Notes: generated by a model not told the origin, from the letters alone. A stretch of DNA of 64,000 bases from Persicirhabdus sediminis (GCF_016595495.1 NZ_JAENIM010000039.1:62001-126000); one strand, 5' to 3'; counted from the first letter of the stretch, positions 1 through 8,081 are shown. A program made the numbers and translations.

Positions 1-1812
1 GCCGTGGCAAGCTGAGCAGATGGTTTGGAAGGTTTCGGCTCCAGCTGATAGGACTTCCACACCAAATGGTGATACGGGAGTGCGCCAGTTTTGCACCACC
101 GCGGCAATAATAGGGTCGCCGCTGGTATTGAGCACTGGAAATAGCTCGGCAAAATAGTGGTTGTCTGGCTGCGCTTGCATGATCGATTGCTGAATTTTCT
201 TCAGATCGATAGCGTCGATTTTCGATGCTGTTAGCGCGGCTTGGGTGACTACTGAGTTATCAGCTGAGCTGGCTAGTTTGCTGATAGCTACGTTGATAGC
301 AGCTGACGACGGCTGGCTCTCAGCCACACGCATGGCGGTAATCTGCACATCTGCTGGAGCATTGGCGAGCAGCCCGAGTAAGAGGGCATCGTTCACTTGC
401 CCGAGGCCTTCGAGCGTCCACAGCGCGTGAATACGCGAGTGGATGCTTGCGCCGCTGTTAGTGGCTAGGTTTTCTAGCTGCTCAGCTAGCTGGCTGAGTT
501 GTTGGTCAATGATTAGGTGTTGGGCGCGCTTGCGCACCCAGTAGTTGCTAGATTGCAGGCTGGTGATGAGCTCATCCGCATTGGCATTTTCTAATGAGGT
601 GGTTTCACGCTTTTTGAAATCCTCATGTACAATGCGGTAGATGCGGCCACGTGAGACGATTTTATCTAGCTGGAATTTATCAATCTGCTCGCGCAGGTAG
701 GTGCCTTCCTTAGCCCAGTGGCCGTGCTGGATGATACCGCGGTACATGTCTACCAGATATAAATTTCCATCTGGCCCAGTGCGCATGTTGACGGGGCGGA
801 AGAGTGGGTCGCGAGATCTAATAAACTCGCTGCCGGGGTCGGCATTTTTGGCGACGGTGCGCCCGTCAGCATGAGTGTCTAGCTGGAACCGGCGAACTAG
901 TCGACCTACTGGCTCAGGCAGAAATGTTTGCCCTTGGAGTTCAGCTGGCAGGTTGTCGCCTTTGAATACTTCCTGACCGCCGCAGCCGGTGAATTTTTCC
1001 AGAGCGTTGTTTTTGATCGCCCCTGGGCCACCTTGCATGTCGGGTAAGTTAGAAATTGGAAATACGTACTTCTCGATTTCGGGAAGTTCCCAGCTTGGCC
1101 ACCAGAACCCGTATTGGATAGGGATTTGGAAGTCTTTGATGCCGTGGCCACCAGCTGCGTTAGAGAAAATTTGCTGTCCGCTACTGGTCTCAGTTAGCCC
1201 CCATTGACCATTACTGCGCGGGATGGTTTCAGCGATAAATTGTCCGTCCTGATATTTCCAGCGGGTTTTCCCCCAGGATGTATAGATCCAGTTATCTAGC
1301 GAGTGAATCATGCACCCTTCTTGGTGTTCTACATTGCCGCCAAATGAATCGACTTTGAAGGCGAGCGATTTTTCATCAGCCACGCCGTCGCCGTTGTTAT
1401 CTTTGAACCAATAAACTTCTTCGATGCCGGTTTCCTGAATGAGCAAGCCACCGCGAAATGGCACGATTGAGCGGGGGAGTACAAGTTTGTCGGCAAACAC
1501 AATGCGTTTGTCCATCATGCCGTCACCATTTTCATCACTGAGGAGAACCACGCGACTTTGCGGTGTGCGCTCGTCGCTAGACTCGATGTCCTGCATGTAG
1601 GTATTCATTTCCGCTACAAACAGGTCGCCATTGTCATTCCAGGCGATGGCGACTGGCTCTTGCACCATGGGCTCAGCGGCGACGAGTTCCAGCTGGAATC
1701 CAGCGGTGATTTCTGTTTGTTGGATAAACTCAGCTGGGCTGAGGGGAACGGGTGACTCGGCTGCTACAGCCAGAGCGGGTAGTAGGGTAAAGGGAAATGG
1801 GTATAATTTCAT
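1..1812 (-). CDS. PVC-type haem-binding CxxCH protein (3' end cut by window edge)
   Basis: The frame is open for 604 codons from ATG at 1812 down to the edge, so the C-terminus is missing. The start gives a hydrophobic signal peptide (MKLYPFPFTLLPALAVAAES). A membrane-bound dehydrogenase-type beta-propeller follows, with typical phrases such as DLFVAEMNTY, DENGDGMMDKR and NLYLVDMYRG. A HEAT-like helical region comes next, and the last visible residues form a c-type haem motif, CSACH, at about 599-603. This order is characteristic of the large secreted PVC cytochrome family of Planctomycetes and Verrucomicrobia, thought to act in periplasmic oxidation of sugars; the substrate is unknown. It may be longer than 900 residues. 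No operon partner is visible upstream: the next gene, a sulfatase, is on the same strand with its own terminator between them. Confidence 0.88.
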   Translation of the reverse strand, partial: MKLYPFPFTLLPALAVAAESPVPLSPAEFIQQTEITAGFQLELVAAEPMVQEPVAIAWNDNGDLFVAEMNTYMQDIESSDERTPQSRVVLLSDENGDGMMDKRIVFADKLVLPRSIVPFRGGLLIQETGIEEVYWFKDNNGDGVADEKSLAFKVDSFGGNVEHQEGCMIHSLDNWIYTSWGKTRWKYQDGQFIAETIPRSNGQWGLTETSSGQQIFSNAAGGHGIKDFQIPIQYGFWWPSWELPEIEKYVFPISNLPDMQGGPGAIKNNALEKFTGCGGQEVFKGDNLPAELQGQTFLPEPVGRLVRRFQLDTHADGRTVAKNADPGSEFIRSRDPLFRPVNMRTGPDGNLYLVDMYRGIIQHGHWAKEGTYLREQIDKFQLDKIVSRGRIYRIVHEDFKKRETTSLENANADELITSLQSSNYWVRKRAQHLIIDQQLSQLAEQLENLATNSGASIHSRIHALWTLEGLGQVNDALLLGLLANAPADVQITAMRVAESQPSSAAINVAISKLASSADNSVVTQAALTASKIDAIDLKKIQQSIMQAQPDNHYFAELFPVLNTSGDPIIAAVVQNWRTPVSPFGVEVLSAGAETFQTICSACHG

Positions 1813-1918
1813 ATTTGTATTATATCTACTTATTACGTCCCGAATTGCCCATTTATACAGTAAAATAATAGAGTTTCTTGAGAATGCTAGCCTTGCCCAT
1901 TTTCCCTTTGCTTGAGCA

Positions 1919-1957
1919 CAAAAAAATCAGCCAGCAGAGCGAGGCTCCACTGGCTGA
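1919..1957 (-). terminator. Rho-independent terminator of the sulfatase gene
   Basis: TCAGCCAG (1927-1934) pairs with CTGGCTGA (1950-1957), with a second inner stem GAGC/GCTC. On the minus strand it is followed by a U-run, the complement of the A-run at 1918-1926. It lies 36 nt past the sulfatase stop. Confidence 0.85.
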
Positions 1958-1992
1958 ATTATTTGATCCACCTAGATGATAGAAATGAAAAA

Positions 1993-3522
1993 TTAACGCA
2001 CTTTTCCTGGTCTTCTTTTATTTGGATTGGCGTTGAACTCTTGCACGCTAGTGCGTTTACCCTGAGCGTATTCGCGGTTGCGGTTACCAGGTCCGCCCCA
2101 CCACTTATTATCAGGCATGGTGCTGTCCCAGGCATCAAACATGTCCTGAAGTGTTTGTGCTTGTTCTGGCATTTGGCTAGCGAGGTCCTTGCGCTCTTCT
2201 GGGTCATTGGCGATGTCAAAGAGCATGATGTCGAGACTGCCTGAGCTGTCATTCCAAGTGAGTTTCATGTCACCGTGGCGGATAGCGTAGTCATTGTCAC
2301 GACGCCAGAAAAGTGTCTGATGTGGACGCTCGTCACCCTTTTCACCATTGATGTATGGAAGGAGGTTTTTTCCGTCGAATGGGAATCCTTTGAGCGGCTT
2401 GTCAATGCCTACAAATGAGGCGATGGTTGGCACAATATTCAGCGAGCTCATTGGGTAGTTGTAGCGTGAGCCAGCTTTGATTTTACCTGGAAACTGCATG
2501 GTGAATGGCACGCGAATGCCACCTTCGTAGGTGTCACCTTTATAGCCACGGAATGGGCCAGCATTTGACATGACCATGCCACCGCGCTCGCGGCTTGGGT
2601 CTTTTTTGGTTTTATTTTTGCCTATTCCCTGGCCAGCTGGGGTGCCATTGTCGGCAATGAAGATCACCATGGTATTGTCATGCACACCTTGCTTTTTCAG
2701 CGCTTCAAGCACGCGGCCGATGCCATCGTCCATCGCTAAGGTCATGGCTGCAAAAAATTGGCGATCGTAGGGGACGTCGAGTGATTTGGTGCGCTCGAGG
2801 TATTCATCAGGCACCTGCCACGGTGCGTGTACTGAGTTGTACGCGAGGTAGAGGAAAAATGGATCCTCTGAGTTGCGCTCGATGAAGCCAACGGCCTCGT
2901 CGCTGAACAAGTCGGTGAGGTAGACGTCTTTTCTAGCAGGCAGTGCTTCTTCGTTTCTCCACAGCGGCCATGTGCTTGGGCGCTCGTAGCTATCTGTCCA
3001 CTGGGTGAAATCGTGTGCGCCGTTGAGGAATCCAAAGAAGTAATCAAACCCTCTGGCTTGTGGGCGCACAGGTTCGTTGACGCCGAGGTGCCACTTGCCA
3101 ATAATGCCGGTTTTGTAGCCGTGTGGTTTGAGAATTTCTGAAACCAGCGATTGATCTGGAGTCACGCCAGCGTTGATTAAGTGTTCTGGCTGGTTGCCTG
3201 GAAACCCTTTAACGGATGGGTTTTCTCCTGAGCCAAAACGTTGCTGGTAGACGCCGGTGAGCATGCCGCTGCGTGATGGACCGCAAACTGACGCGGTCAC
3301 GTAGCCTTGGCTGTAATGCACACCATTGGCGGCAATGCTATCAATATTTGGAGTCATGATGGTATCCACGCCGTGGAATCCCACATCGCCCCAGCCCATG
3401 TCGTCAGATACAATAAGCACGACATTGGGTTTGTCGGCGCGATCAGGAGCGGCAGCCAGCTGGCTTGTCATCGCTGCTCCCATAGTCAGCGCGGTGGCTG
3501 AGAGACATAAATTTTTAATCAT
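1993..3522 (-). CDS. Secreted type I (formylglycine) sulfatase
   Basis: Predicted to hydrolyse sulfate esters, most likely on algal or animal polysaccharides, outside the cytoplasm. From the ATG at 3522 the protein has 509 residues and a signal peptide (MIKNLCLSATALTMGAAMTS...). I prefer this start to the longer frame beginning at 3594 because it puts the signal peptide at the N-terminus. The metal-binding DD is at 40-41 (VLIVSDDMGWGD). The S1 signature C-G-P-S-R is at 80-84, with Cys80 as the residue converted to formylglycine by an FGE-type enzyme not present here. GKWHLG is also present. A terminator follows immediately. The neighbouring haem protein and distant GH2 and PKD genes fit a polysaccharide-degrading lifestyle; the specific sugar cannot be read from sequence. 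Confidence 0.93.
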   Translation of the reverse strand: MIKNLCLSATALTMGAAMTSQLAAAPDRADKPNVVLIVSDDMGWGDVGFHGVDTIMTPNIDSIAANGVHYSQGYVTASVCGPSRSGMLTGVYQQRFGSGENPSVKGFPGNQPEHLINAGVTPDQSLVSEILKPHGYKTGIIGKWHLGVNEPVRPQARGFDYFFGFLNGAHDFTQWTDSYERPSTWPLWRNEEALPARKDVYLTDLFSDEAVGFIERNSEDPFFLYLAYNSVHAPWQVPDEYLERTKSLDVPYDRQFFAAMTLAMDDGIGRVLEALKKQGVHDNTMVIFIADNGTPAGQGIGKNKTKKDPSRERGGMVMSNAGPFRGYKGDTYEGGIRVPFTMQFPGKIKAGSRYNYPMSSLNIVPTIASFVGIDKPLKGFPFDGKNLLPYINGEKGDERPHQTLFWRRDNDYAIRHGDMKLTWNDSSGSLDIMLFDIANDPEERKDLASQMPEQAQTLQDMFDAWDSTMPDNKWWGGPGNRNREYAQGKRTSVQEFNANPNKRRPGKVR

Positions 3523-3769
3523 AGATAGGTTGTGTGTATATTCGTTGCAGTGGGTGACCGCATCACAAGATATACACGTCAGCGAAGTTGTCATCTGGAC
3601 GGCGTTTTCCCTAATTTGTAATACATGCCATTAATCGTTGCTCGTTATGCGTGATATGACGCTGCCGAAGGTGGCTGGGCTTTGCCTGTTGAAAATGTGA
3701 AATTGATGATTACAATCTGCCGTTAGGATTCTACTAGTCAATGATCGCTCGTCTGTTCATTAATTAGCT
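3523..3769. other. Intergenic region upstream of the sulfatase gene
   Basis: Leader and promoter space of the sulfatase gene, opposite a short plus-strand ORF that starts at 3770. No convincing promoter, riboswitch or further gene was recognised. Confidence 0.4.
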
Positions 3770-3865
3770 ATGCCTGTGAGTGAACCATATCCGGAGAGAT
3801 TTGAAATCGAGATCGATCGTGAAAACCAGCTGAAATACATGCAGAACAAGGCTCAGCGTAGCTAG
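3770..3865 (+). CDS. Candidate 31-residue charged peptide
   Basis: ATG to TAG frame encoding a hydrophilic peptide that begins MPVSEPYPERFEIEID and ends KYMQNKAQRS. The composition (Glu, Arg, Asp, Gln rich, no low complexity) looks more protein-like than random intergenic sequence. There is no clear Shine-Dalgarno site, but many genes in this window lack one. I do not recognise a family. It lies divergent to the sulfatase and faces the bL36 terminator. It may be a small conserved protein or chance. Confidence 0.3.
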   Translation: MPVSEPYPERFEIEIDRENQLKYMQNKAQRS

Positions 3866-3918
3866 CTGGCTTGAAGTGCGTCCAGCTGGCATTTCTCGCT
3901 GAGACGTGTAGACACAAA

Positions 3919-3948
3919 AAGACCCTTACCGCGTCCGGAAAGGGTCTT
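3919..3948 (-). terminator. Rho-independent terminator of rpmJ
   Basis: AAGACCCTT (3919-3927) pairs with AAGGGTCTT (3940-3948); a short U-run follows on the minus strand. It lies 33 nt after the bL36 stop codon. Confidence 0.85.
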
Positions 3949-3980
3949 GGAATTTTTTGCTATATTAGCTGGAAATCTGA

Positions 3981-4145
3981 TTACTTAACGCCCTTTTTGC
4001 TGAGGCGAGTTCCCTTAGTTGCGCCCTGACGAGCTTTGAACTTAGGATTTGATTTGCAGATAACGTATAGTGTGCCGTTACGCTTGACTACTTGGCAGTC
4101 CTCGTGGCGGCGCTTCATTGAAGCAAGTGAAGAAAGTACTTTCAT
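3981..4145 (-). CDS. rpmJ: 50S ribosomal protein bL36, zinc-less (YkgO-like) form
   Basis: A 54-residue basic protein beginning [17 protein letters not shown]. It carries the bL36 core [23 protein letters not shown] in two overlapping blocks (residues 19-41), plus a basic C-terminal tail. bL36 binds 23S rRNA in the large subunit. The classic zinc-ribbon form has C-x2-C...C...H. Here only Cys17 and Cys30 remain and the first ligand is absent, as in the zinc-independent paralogue YkgO of E. coli. Monocistronic, with its own terminator and over 300 nt of upstream space. Whether a zinc-binding copy exists elsewhere in the genome is not visible. In other bacteria such paralogues are often induced under zinc limitation, but no Zur site was identified here. 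Confidence 0.92.
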   Translation of the reverse strand: MKVLSSLASMKRRHEDCQVVKRNGTLYVICKSNPKFKARQGATKGTRLSKKGVK

Positions 4146-4463
4146 ATTTCGAAATGGTTATATTGCTTGGGCGGCGAAATCTACTGGGAACCGGTCACTT
4201 GTAAAGCACGTTTTTGCATTATCTGTCGATTTCATTAACTTTTCTTAAATGGTTGACCGCGGATGAATGAAAGGTGGTTCATTTTCAGCGATTTGCAAGT
4301 TTATGCAAATTCAGTCCACTAGACAGATCTGCATTTTTCCAGCTGAGATTAATTAACTAAGCCGGTCAGCTATCGGCTATATTAGTGGTGAATAGGCGAG
4401 GGGGGCCGGTGGAAAGCTGGCCGCGTGGCTGGATGAATCCGCATTTGCTATGATATACAGTGA
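4146..4463. other. Intergenic region between rpmJ and ald
   Basis: About 320 nt, AT-rich near rpmJ. It should hold the rpmJ promoter and the 3' end of the ald transcript. I see no gene and no strong hairpin with a T-run. Confidence 0.4.
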
Positions 4464-5570
4464 TTATAAAGACGAGTCTGCGATGGATTGACTAAGTCCG
4501 TGGGCATCGGCGACTGGCTGGCAGGTGATTTGCTTGTTTTGGCAATTGATCGCGCTGACCAGCTCAGGTTTCAGCTGGCACGCATTTTCCAGCCCGCGCT
4601 CGGCGATGGCGAGCACCCACGGGTTAATAGCCATGTCCAGCGCCTGTGTGGCTGTGCGCGCGTAGGCAGCTGGCATGTTGGCTACACTATAATGCAGCAC
4701 GCCCTCTTCTATATAGGTAGGGTGATCGTGAGTCGTCGGGCGGGTGGTTTCAGCGCAGCCACCTTGGTCGACGGCGATATCGACAAAAACCGCACCCGCT
4801 TGCATGAGCTTGAGCATCGCGCGGGTGATTAATTTCGGCGCAGCCGCACCTGGCACTAGCACGGCGCCCACCAGCAAATCGGTGCGCGGTAGTAGGTCCA
4901 CTAGATTTGCTTGGCTGGAAAATAGACAGCGCACGCCGCTCAGGTTGCGTTCGAGAAATCTCATGCGCTCGACATCCAGCTCAAGGATGGTGACCTCAGC
5001 ACCCATGCCTGCTGCCACACGAGCTGCATTCATGCCAGCTGAGCCACCGCCCATCACGGTGACGCGTCCAGCTGGCACCCCAGTGACGCCACCTAATAAT
5101 AACCCGCGCCCGCCGAGGTTTTTGGCCAAATGATAGGCGCCAACCATGCTGGCCATGCTGCCAGCGATTTCACTCATCGGCTCGAGCAGTGGCCTGCGCC
5201 CGTCCACTGTGAGCGTTTCATAGGCCAGCGCGGTGCAGCCAGAATCGCGCAGTGCCTCGGTGAGCGGTTTGTTGGCAGCCAGATGCAGGTAGGTGAATAA
5301 AATTTGGCCATTTCTCAGCATGTCGACCTCACCCATTTGCGGTTCTTTGACCTTCACTATCATCTGTGCGGTAGAAAATACCTCAGCCGCGGAGTTCACC
5401 ACCTGAGCGCCAGCGGCAAGATATGGAACATCTGTATACGAGGCTCCTGCGCCAGCACTTTCTTGTAGCAGAACCTGGTGCCCGCGTTTAACTAATTCAG
5501 CTACAGTTGCCGGCGTCAGGGCGATGCGGTGCTCTTGGTTTTTGATTTCTTTAGGCAGGCCGATGATCAT
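4464..5570 (-). CDS. ald: Alanine dehydrogenase
   Basis: Catalyses the reversible NAD-dependent oxidative deamination of L-alanine to pyruvate and ammonia in the cytosol. The 368 residues match the usual family length. The N-terminus (MIIGLPKEIKNQEHRIALTP) has the conserved pyruvate-binding Arg/Lys region. KVKEPQ and FTYLHLAA follow. The Rossmann NAD site is VTVMGGGSAGMNAARVA (about 170-186) followed by an acidic strand end (ILELD). VDIAVDQGGCAETTRPTTH is the expected C-terminal catalytic segment. It reads as a single gene on the minus strand with tRNA-Thr genes divergent upstream. The extreme C-terminus (about 20 residues after the conserved core) is slightly extended. Confidence 0.95.
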   Translation of the reverse strand: MIIGLPKEIKNQEHRIALTPATVAELVKRGHQVLLQESAGAGASYTDVPYLAAGAQVVNSAAEVFSTAQMIVKVKEPQMGEVDMLRNGQILFTYLHLAANKPLTEALRDSGCTALAYETLTVDGRRPLLEPMSEIAGSMASMVGAYHLAKNLGGRGLLLGGVTGVPAGRVTVMGGGSAGMNAARVAAGMGAEVTILELDVERMRFLERNLSGVRCLFSSQANLVDLLPRTDLLVGAVLVPGAAAPKLITRAMLKLMQAGAVFVDIAVDQGGCAETTRPTTHDHPTYIEEGVLHYSVANMPAAYARTATQALDMAINPWVLAIAERGLENACQLKPELVSAINCQNKQITCQPVADAHGLSQSIADSSL

Positions 5571-5625
5571 GATCCGTTAACATACACCCGATGAAAAAAA
5601 AATCGTACTTCTTAGTAGAATTATA

Positions 5626-5653
5626 TTGCATAAATCCGATTTTTGAAGATACT
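5626..5653 (+). promoter_or_regulatory. Promoter of tRNA-Thr copy 1
   Basis: TTGCAT (5626-5631), a 16-nt spacer, GATACT (5648-5653), then a GC-rich discriminator (GCGCCCGCC) typical of stable-RNA promoters. The same arrangement precedes copy 2, which supports it. Confidence 0.6.
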
Positions 5654-5692
5654 GCGCCCGCCTTCCGGAAACGGCAGGAAAGCAACACAAAA

Positions 5693-5768
5693 GCCGGTTT
5701 AGCTCAGTTGGTAGAGCAACTGATTTGTAATCAGTAGGTCGTCGGTTCGAATCCGACAACCGGCTCCA
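5693..5768 (+). tRNA. tRNA-Thr(TGT), copy 1
   Basis: A 76-nt cloverleaf with encoded CCA. Acceptor stem GCCGGTT/AACCGGC, anticodon stem CTGA/TCAG with loop TTTGTAA (anticodon TGT), T-arm GTCGG-TTCGAAT-CCGAC. It reads ACN codons ending in A, and probably G. The sequence is identical to the copy 274 bp downstream. Confidence 0.97.
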
Positions 5769-5772
5769 TTTT

Positions 5773-5797
5773 GCCCATCATAACGGTGGGCTTTTTT
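5773..5797 (+). terminator. Terminator of tRNA-Thr copy 1
   Basis: GCCCATC (5773-5779) pairs with GGTGGGC (5785-5791), followed by six T. It starts 4 nt after the encoded CCA. Confidence 0.8.
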
Positions 5798-5900
5798 GGC
5801 TCTGTTGTCAGCGGATATTAGCTATTCGTTAAGACATCAGTAGTAATTTGTGGAGCTCATCAGAGTGGATAAAAAAAGTGCAAGTGAGCGCAGTATTAGC

Positions 5901-5928
5901 TTGCAAGAATCCAATTTCTGAAGATACT
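5901..5928 (+). promoter_or_regulatory. Promoter of tRNA-Thr copy 2
   Basis: TTGCAA (5901-5906), 16-nt spacer, GATACT (5923-5928), then GCGCCCGCC. It is near-identical in layout to the promoter of copy 1, so the whole transcription unit was duplicated. Confidence 0.6.
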
Positions 5929-5966
5929 GCGCCCGCCTTCGGAAACGACAGGCAATCAAAATAAAA

Positions 5967-6042
5967 GCCGGTTTAGCTCAGTTGGTAGAGCAACTGATTT
6001 GTAATCAGTAGGTCGTCGGTTCGAATCCGACAACCGGCTCCA
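5967..6042 (+). tRNA. tRNA-Thr(TGT), copy 2
   Basis: All 76 nt match copy 1, including CCA. The flanks are similar but diverged (for example TGAAGATACTGCGCCCGCC is shared, while the linker to the tRNA differs), showing an old tandem duplication of promoter, tRNA and terminator with selection keeping the tRNA intact. Confidence 0.97.
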
Positions 6043-6045
6043 TTT

Positions 6046-6070
6046 AGCCCATCATTGCGATGGGCTTTTT
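6046..6070 (+). terminator. Terminator of tRNA-Thr copy 2
   Basis: AGCCCATC (6046-6053) pairs with GATGGGCT (6059-6066) and is followed by a T-run. It is the diverged counterpart of the hairpin after copy 1. Confidence 0.85.
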
Positions 6071-6084
6071 TGGCTTCAGGCCGG

Positions 6085-6425
6085 AAGGTACGGGCTGCGC
6101 CCTAAGGTCCGCTCGCTAGCTCGCTGCAGGTGCGGGCTGCGCCCTAAGGTCCGCTCGCCAACTCGCTGCAGGTACGGGCTTCGCCCTAAGGTCCGCTCGC
6201 CAGCTCGCTGCAGGTGCGGGCTGCGCCCTAAGGTCCGCTCGCAGGCTCGTTGCAGGTTCGGGCTGCGCCCTAAGGTCCGCTCGCCAGCTCGCTGCAGGTA
6301 CGGGCTGCGCCCTAAGGTCCGCTCGCAGGCTCGCTGCAAGTACGGGCTTCGCCCTATGGTTCGCTCGCAGGCTCGCTGCAGGTGCGGGCTGCGCCCTAAG
6401 GTCCGCTCACTGGCTCGCTGCAGGT
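6085..6425. repeat. 42-bp tandem repeat array, about 8 units
   Basis: Each unit contains a small palindrome (GGGCTGCGCCC or GGGCTTCGCCC), then TAAGGTCCGCTCGC and CTCGCTGCAGGT. Units differ at a few positions. Because 42 is divisible by 3 the array is open in several frames; on the minus strand it would read a 14-residue repeat (LQRACERTLGRSPH), but there is no upstream gene structure, so I treat it as non-coding DNA. There are no unique spacers, so it is not a CRISPR array. It starts directly after the second tRNA terminator. Confidence 0.9.
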
Positions 6426-6455
6426 GCGACACTGCTCTTTGCTTGGTGATGTTGA

Positions 6456-6926
6456 TGAGGTTTTCTAGCTGGTTGAGGTTTTCTAGCTGGTTGGGTTTTT
6501 CTAGCTGGTTGGGTTTTTCTATCTAGCTGGGTTTTTCTATCTGGTTGAGGTTTTCTGGCTGGTTGAGGTTTTCTAGCTGGCTGGTTTTTCTAGCTGGCTG
6601 GTTTTTTCTATCTGGCTGGGTTTTTCTATCTGGCTGAGATTTTCTAGCTGGTTGAGATTTTCTAGCTGGTTGAGATTTTCTGGCTGGTTGAGGTTTTCTA
6701 GCTGGTTGAGGTTTTCTAGCTGGTTGAGGTTTTCTGGCTGGTTGAGGTTTTCTGGCTGGTTGAGGTTTTCTGGCTGGTTGAGGTTTTCTATCTGGCTGGG
6801 TTTTTCTATCTGGCTGGGTTTTTCTATCTGGCTGGGTTTTTCTATCTGGCTGGGTTTTTCTATCTGGCTGGGTTTTTCTATCTGGCTGGGTTTTTCTATC
6901 TGGCTGGGTTTTTCTAGCTGGCTGGC
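6456..6926. repeat. 18-bp tandem repeat array, about 26 units
   Basis: Units alternate between two main versions, TTTTCTAGCTGGTTGAGG and TTTTTCTATCTGGCTGGG. Runs of one version (6784-6910 is nearly pure CTATCTGG) show recent local expansion. The frame is open on both strands (RFSSWL on plus, RKTQPD on minus), as expected for an 18-bp period, so coding is not supported. The unit contains the CTAGCTGG word that is abundant elsewhere in the window. It abuts a REP-like element at 6937. Confidence 0.92.
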
Positions 6927-6936
6927 AGATGTTCAT

Positions 6937-7038
6937 ACGCCAAAGGCGTAAAACAGCCTAGCCTAGGGTAAGGCAGCCCAGAATGGGCAACGTAACCCTA
7001 GGGTCGGGCATATTAGAAAACGAACTCTGAAGGAGTTC
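6937..7038 (-). repeat. Palindrome-rich REP-like element, copy A
   Basis: A series of short hairpins: ACGCC-AAA-GGCGT (6937-6949), CCTAGGGTAAGG, GCCCAGAATGGGC, ACCCTAGGGT, and GAACTC-TGAAG-GAGTTC (7022-7038). Read on the minus strand it lines up with copy B at 8224-8329: CTTCAG hairpin, CTAGGGT, CGTTGC plus hairpin, CTTACCCTAGGCT, then a CTTTG hairpin at the end that touches the minisatellite. This architecture resembles REP sequences mobilised by REP-associated tyrosine transposases, but no transposase gene is in this window. Confidence 0.7.
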
Positions 7039-7499
7039 ACCATGTCGAGACTGATGGAGCATTTTAAACCACAGATTTCGCAGATGACACAGATGCTATT
7101 CTACCTGCTCGGTCCAGTATTTGGTGTCTTGATCCATAGGGGTAGCATCAAGGGTAAAGTAGCTGATTTCCTGTCTAGCTATTGTGTATAAATTATACTC
7201 GGACATGTTGATGTTGGGGATGAATGGGCTGGGGCTGCTAGGGTCTTTGATAGAAAGATCACCTTCACTGTTAAAGAGGGTTGTGTAAGCTTTTCATTTT
7301 ATGCAGATTTGCATATAAAATTAATCTGCCGTTAGGGGGCGTCTGGATTATCTGGGCTCAGAGGAGTCTATGAGCATGAGCCGGGGCATCATAGAGACAT
7401 GAAAATGTTGATTCTAATGCATACTAGCAAGGTGAACCTAACGAGGTAATTGATAGTTCACCGCGTAAACCTACGGGCTAACGATAAGTGATCATTGTA
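7039..7499. other. Non-coding stretch inside the repeat island
   Basis: About 460 nt with no convincing gene. It holds a phrase of a commonly dispersed type (CACAGATTTCGCAGATGACACAGAT split over 7070-7094) and near 7430-7480 the words GGTGAACCTAACG and GTTCACCGCG that form a loose inverted pair. It ends just upstream of the orphan gene at 7500. Confidence 0.4.
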
Positions 7500-8081
7500 A
7501 TGATGAAGAATATATTAAAGAAATTGCTGATTTTCGCCTTTGCTTATGCCTGTTTGGATAGTCAAATCCACGCTGATTTTGTTAGGAATGATGGAGATTC
7601 TCTCTATTACACGTATCTCGATTATTTAAGCACCTGCGAAAAACTATTAATCTCAGCGGATAAAATTGATAAACTTCCTAATATAAATGAGGAAGATAAG
7701 ATGGTGGTGCGTGTGGTGTATACAGCGGGCTGGGTTCAGAAGTCCTATACGATGGTATTAGGGGAATTAAATGAGCCTGTTCTCGTTGAGCGACGAGTTT
7801 TATCGAGAGACTCTGTAATTAAATTAAGTAGGCATGGTGTAAAGATTCCAGCTGATAAGCATCTTCGCTTACTGAATGCTCAAGCTTTATCAACTCTTGC
7901 AGAAGAACCTATGGACTTGGCTCCTCCAAACCCTGCATCTGAAGATGCTCCATGGGTATTCCTTATGATAAAGATGAAAGGACAGGCTGAGCCAAAATAT
8001 TACATTAGAAGTTTGGAAGAGGATAAGTATCTACTCGAAGGTTATTTCAAGGGTTTACTCAGCATCAAAGATTTATTGTAG
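7500..8081 (+). CDS. Orphan secreted protein of unknown function
   Basis: From ATG at 7500 (or 7503) the product is about 193 residues: MMKNILKKLLIFAFAYACLDSQIHADF is a signal peptide with a plausible cleavage after the second Ala (IHA). The mature part is mixed alpha/beta with no motif I recognise; it contains a VVRVVYTAGWVQKSYTMVLGE stretch that looks like beta-strands and a C-terminal KYYIRSLEEDKYLLEGYFKG. A longer version starting at GTG 7488 is possible but less likely. The gene is clearly more AT-rich than its neighbours and lies alone between two inverted REP-like elements, so horizontal acquisition is plausible. I cannot assign a function. Confidence 0.65.
   Translation: MMKNILKKLLIFAFAYACLDSQIHADFVRNDGDSLYYTYLDYLSTCEKLLISADKIDKLPNINEEDKMVVRVVYTAGWVQKSYTMVLGELNEPVLVERRVLSRDSVIKLSRHGVKIPADKHLRLLNAQALSTLAEEPMDLAPPNPASEDAPWVFLMIKMKGQAEPKYYIRSLEEDKYLLEGYFKGLLSIKDLL

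Noticed and set aside
6076-6951. Long open frames across the 42-bp and 18-bp arrays (14-residue and 6-residue peptide repeats)
   Set aside because: The unit lengths are multiples of three, so frames stay open on both strands automatically. No start context, signal peptide or neighbouring domain supports translation.
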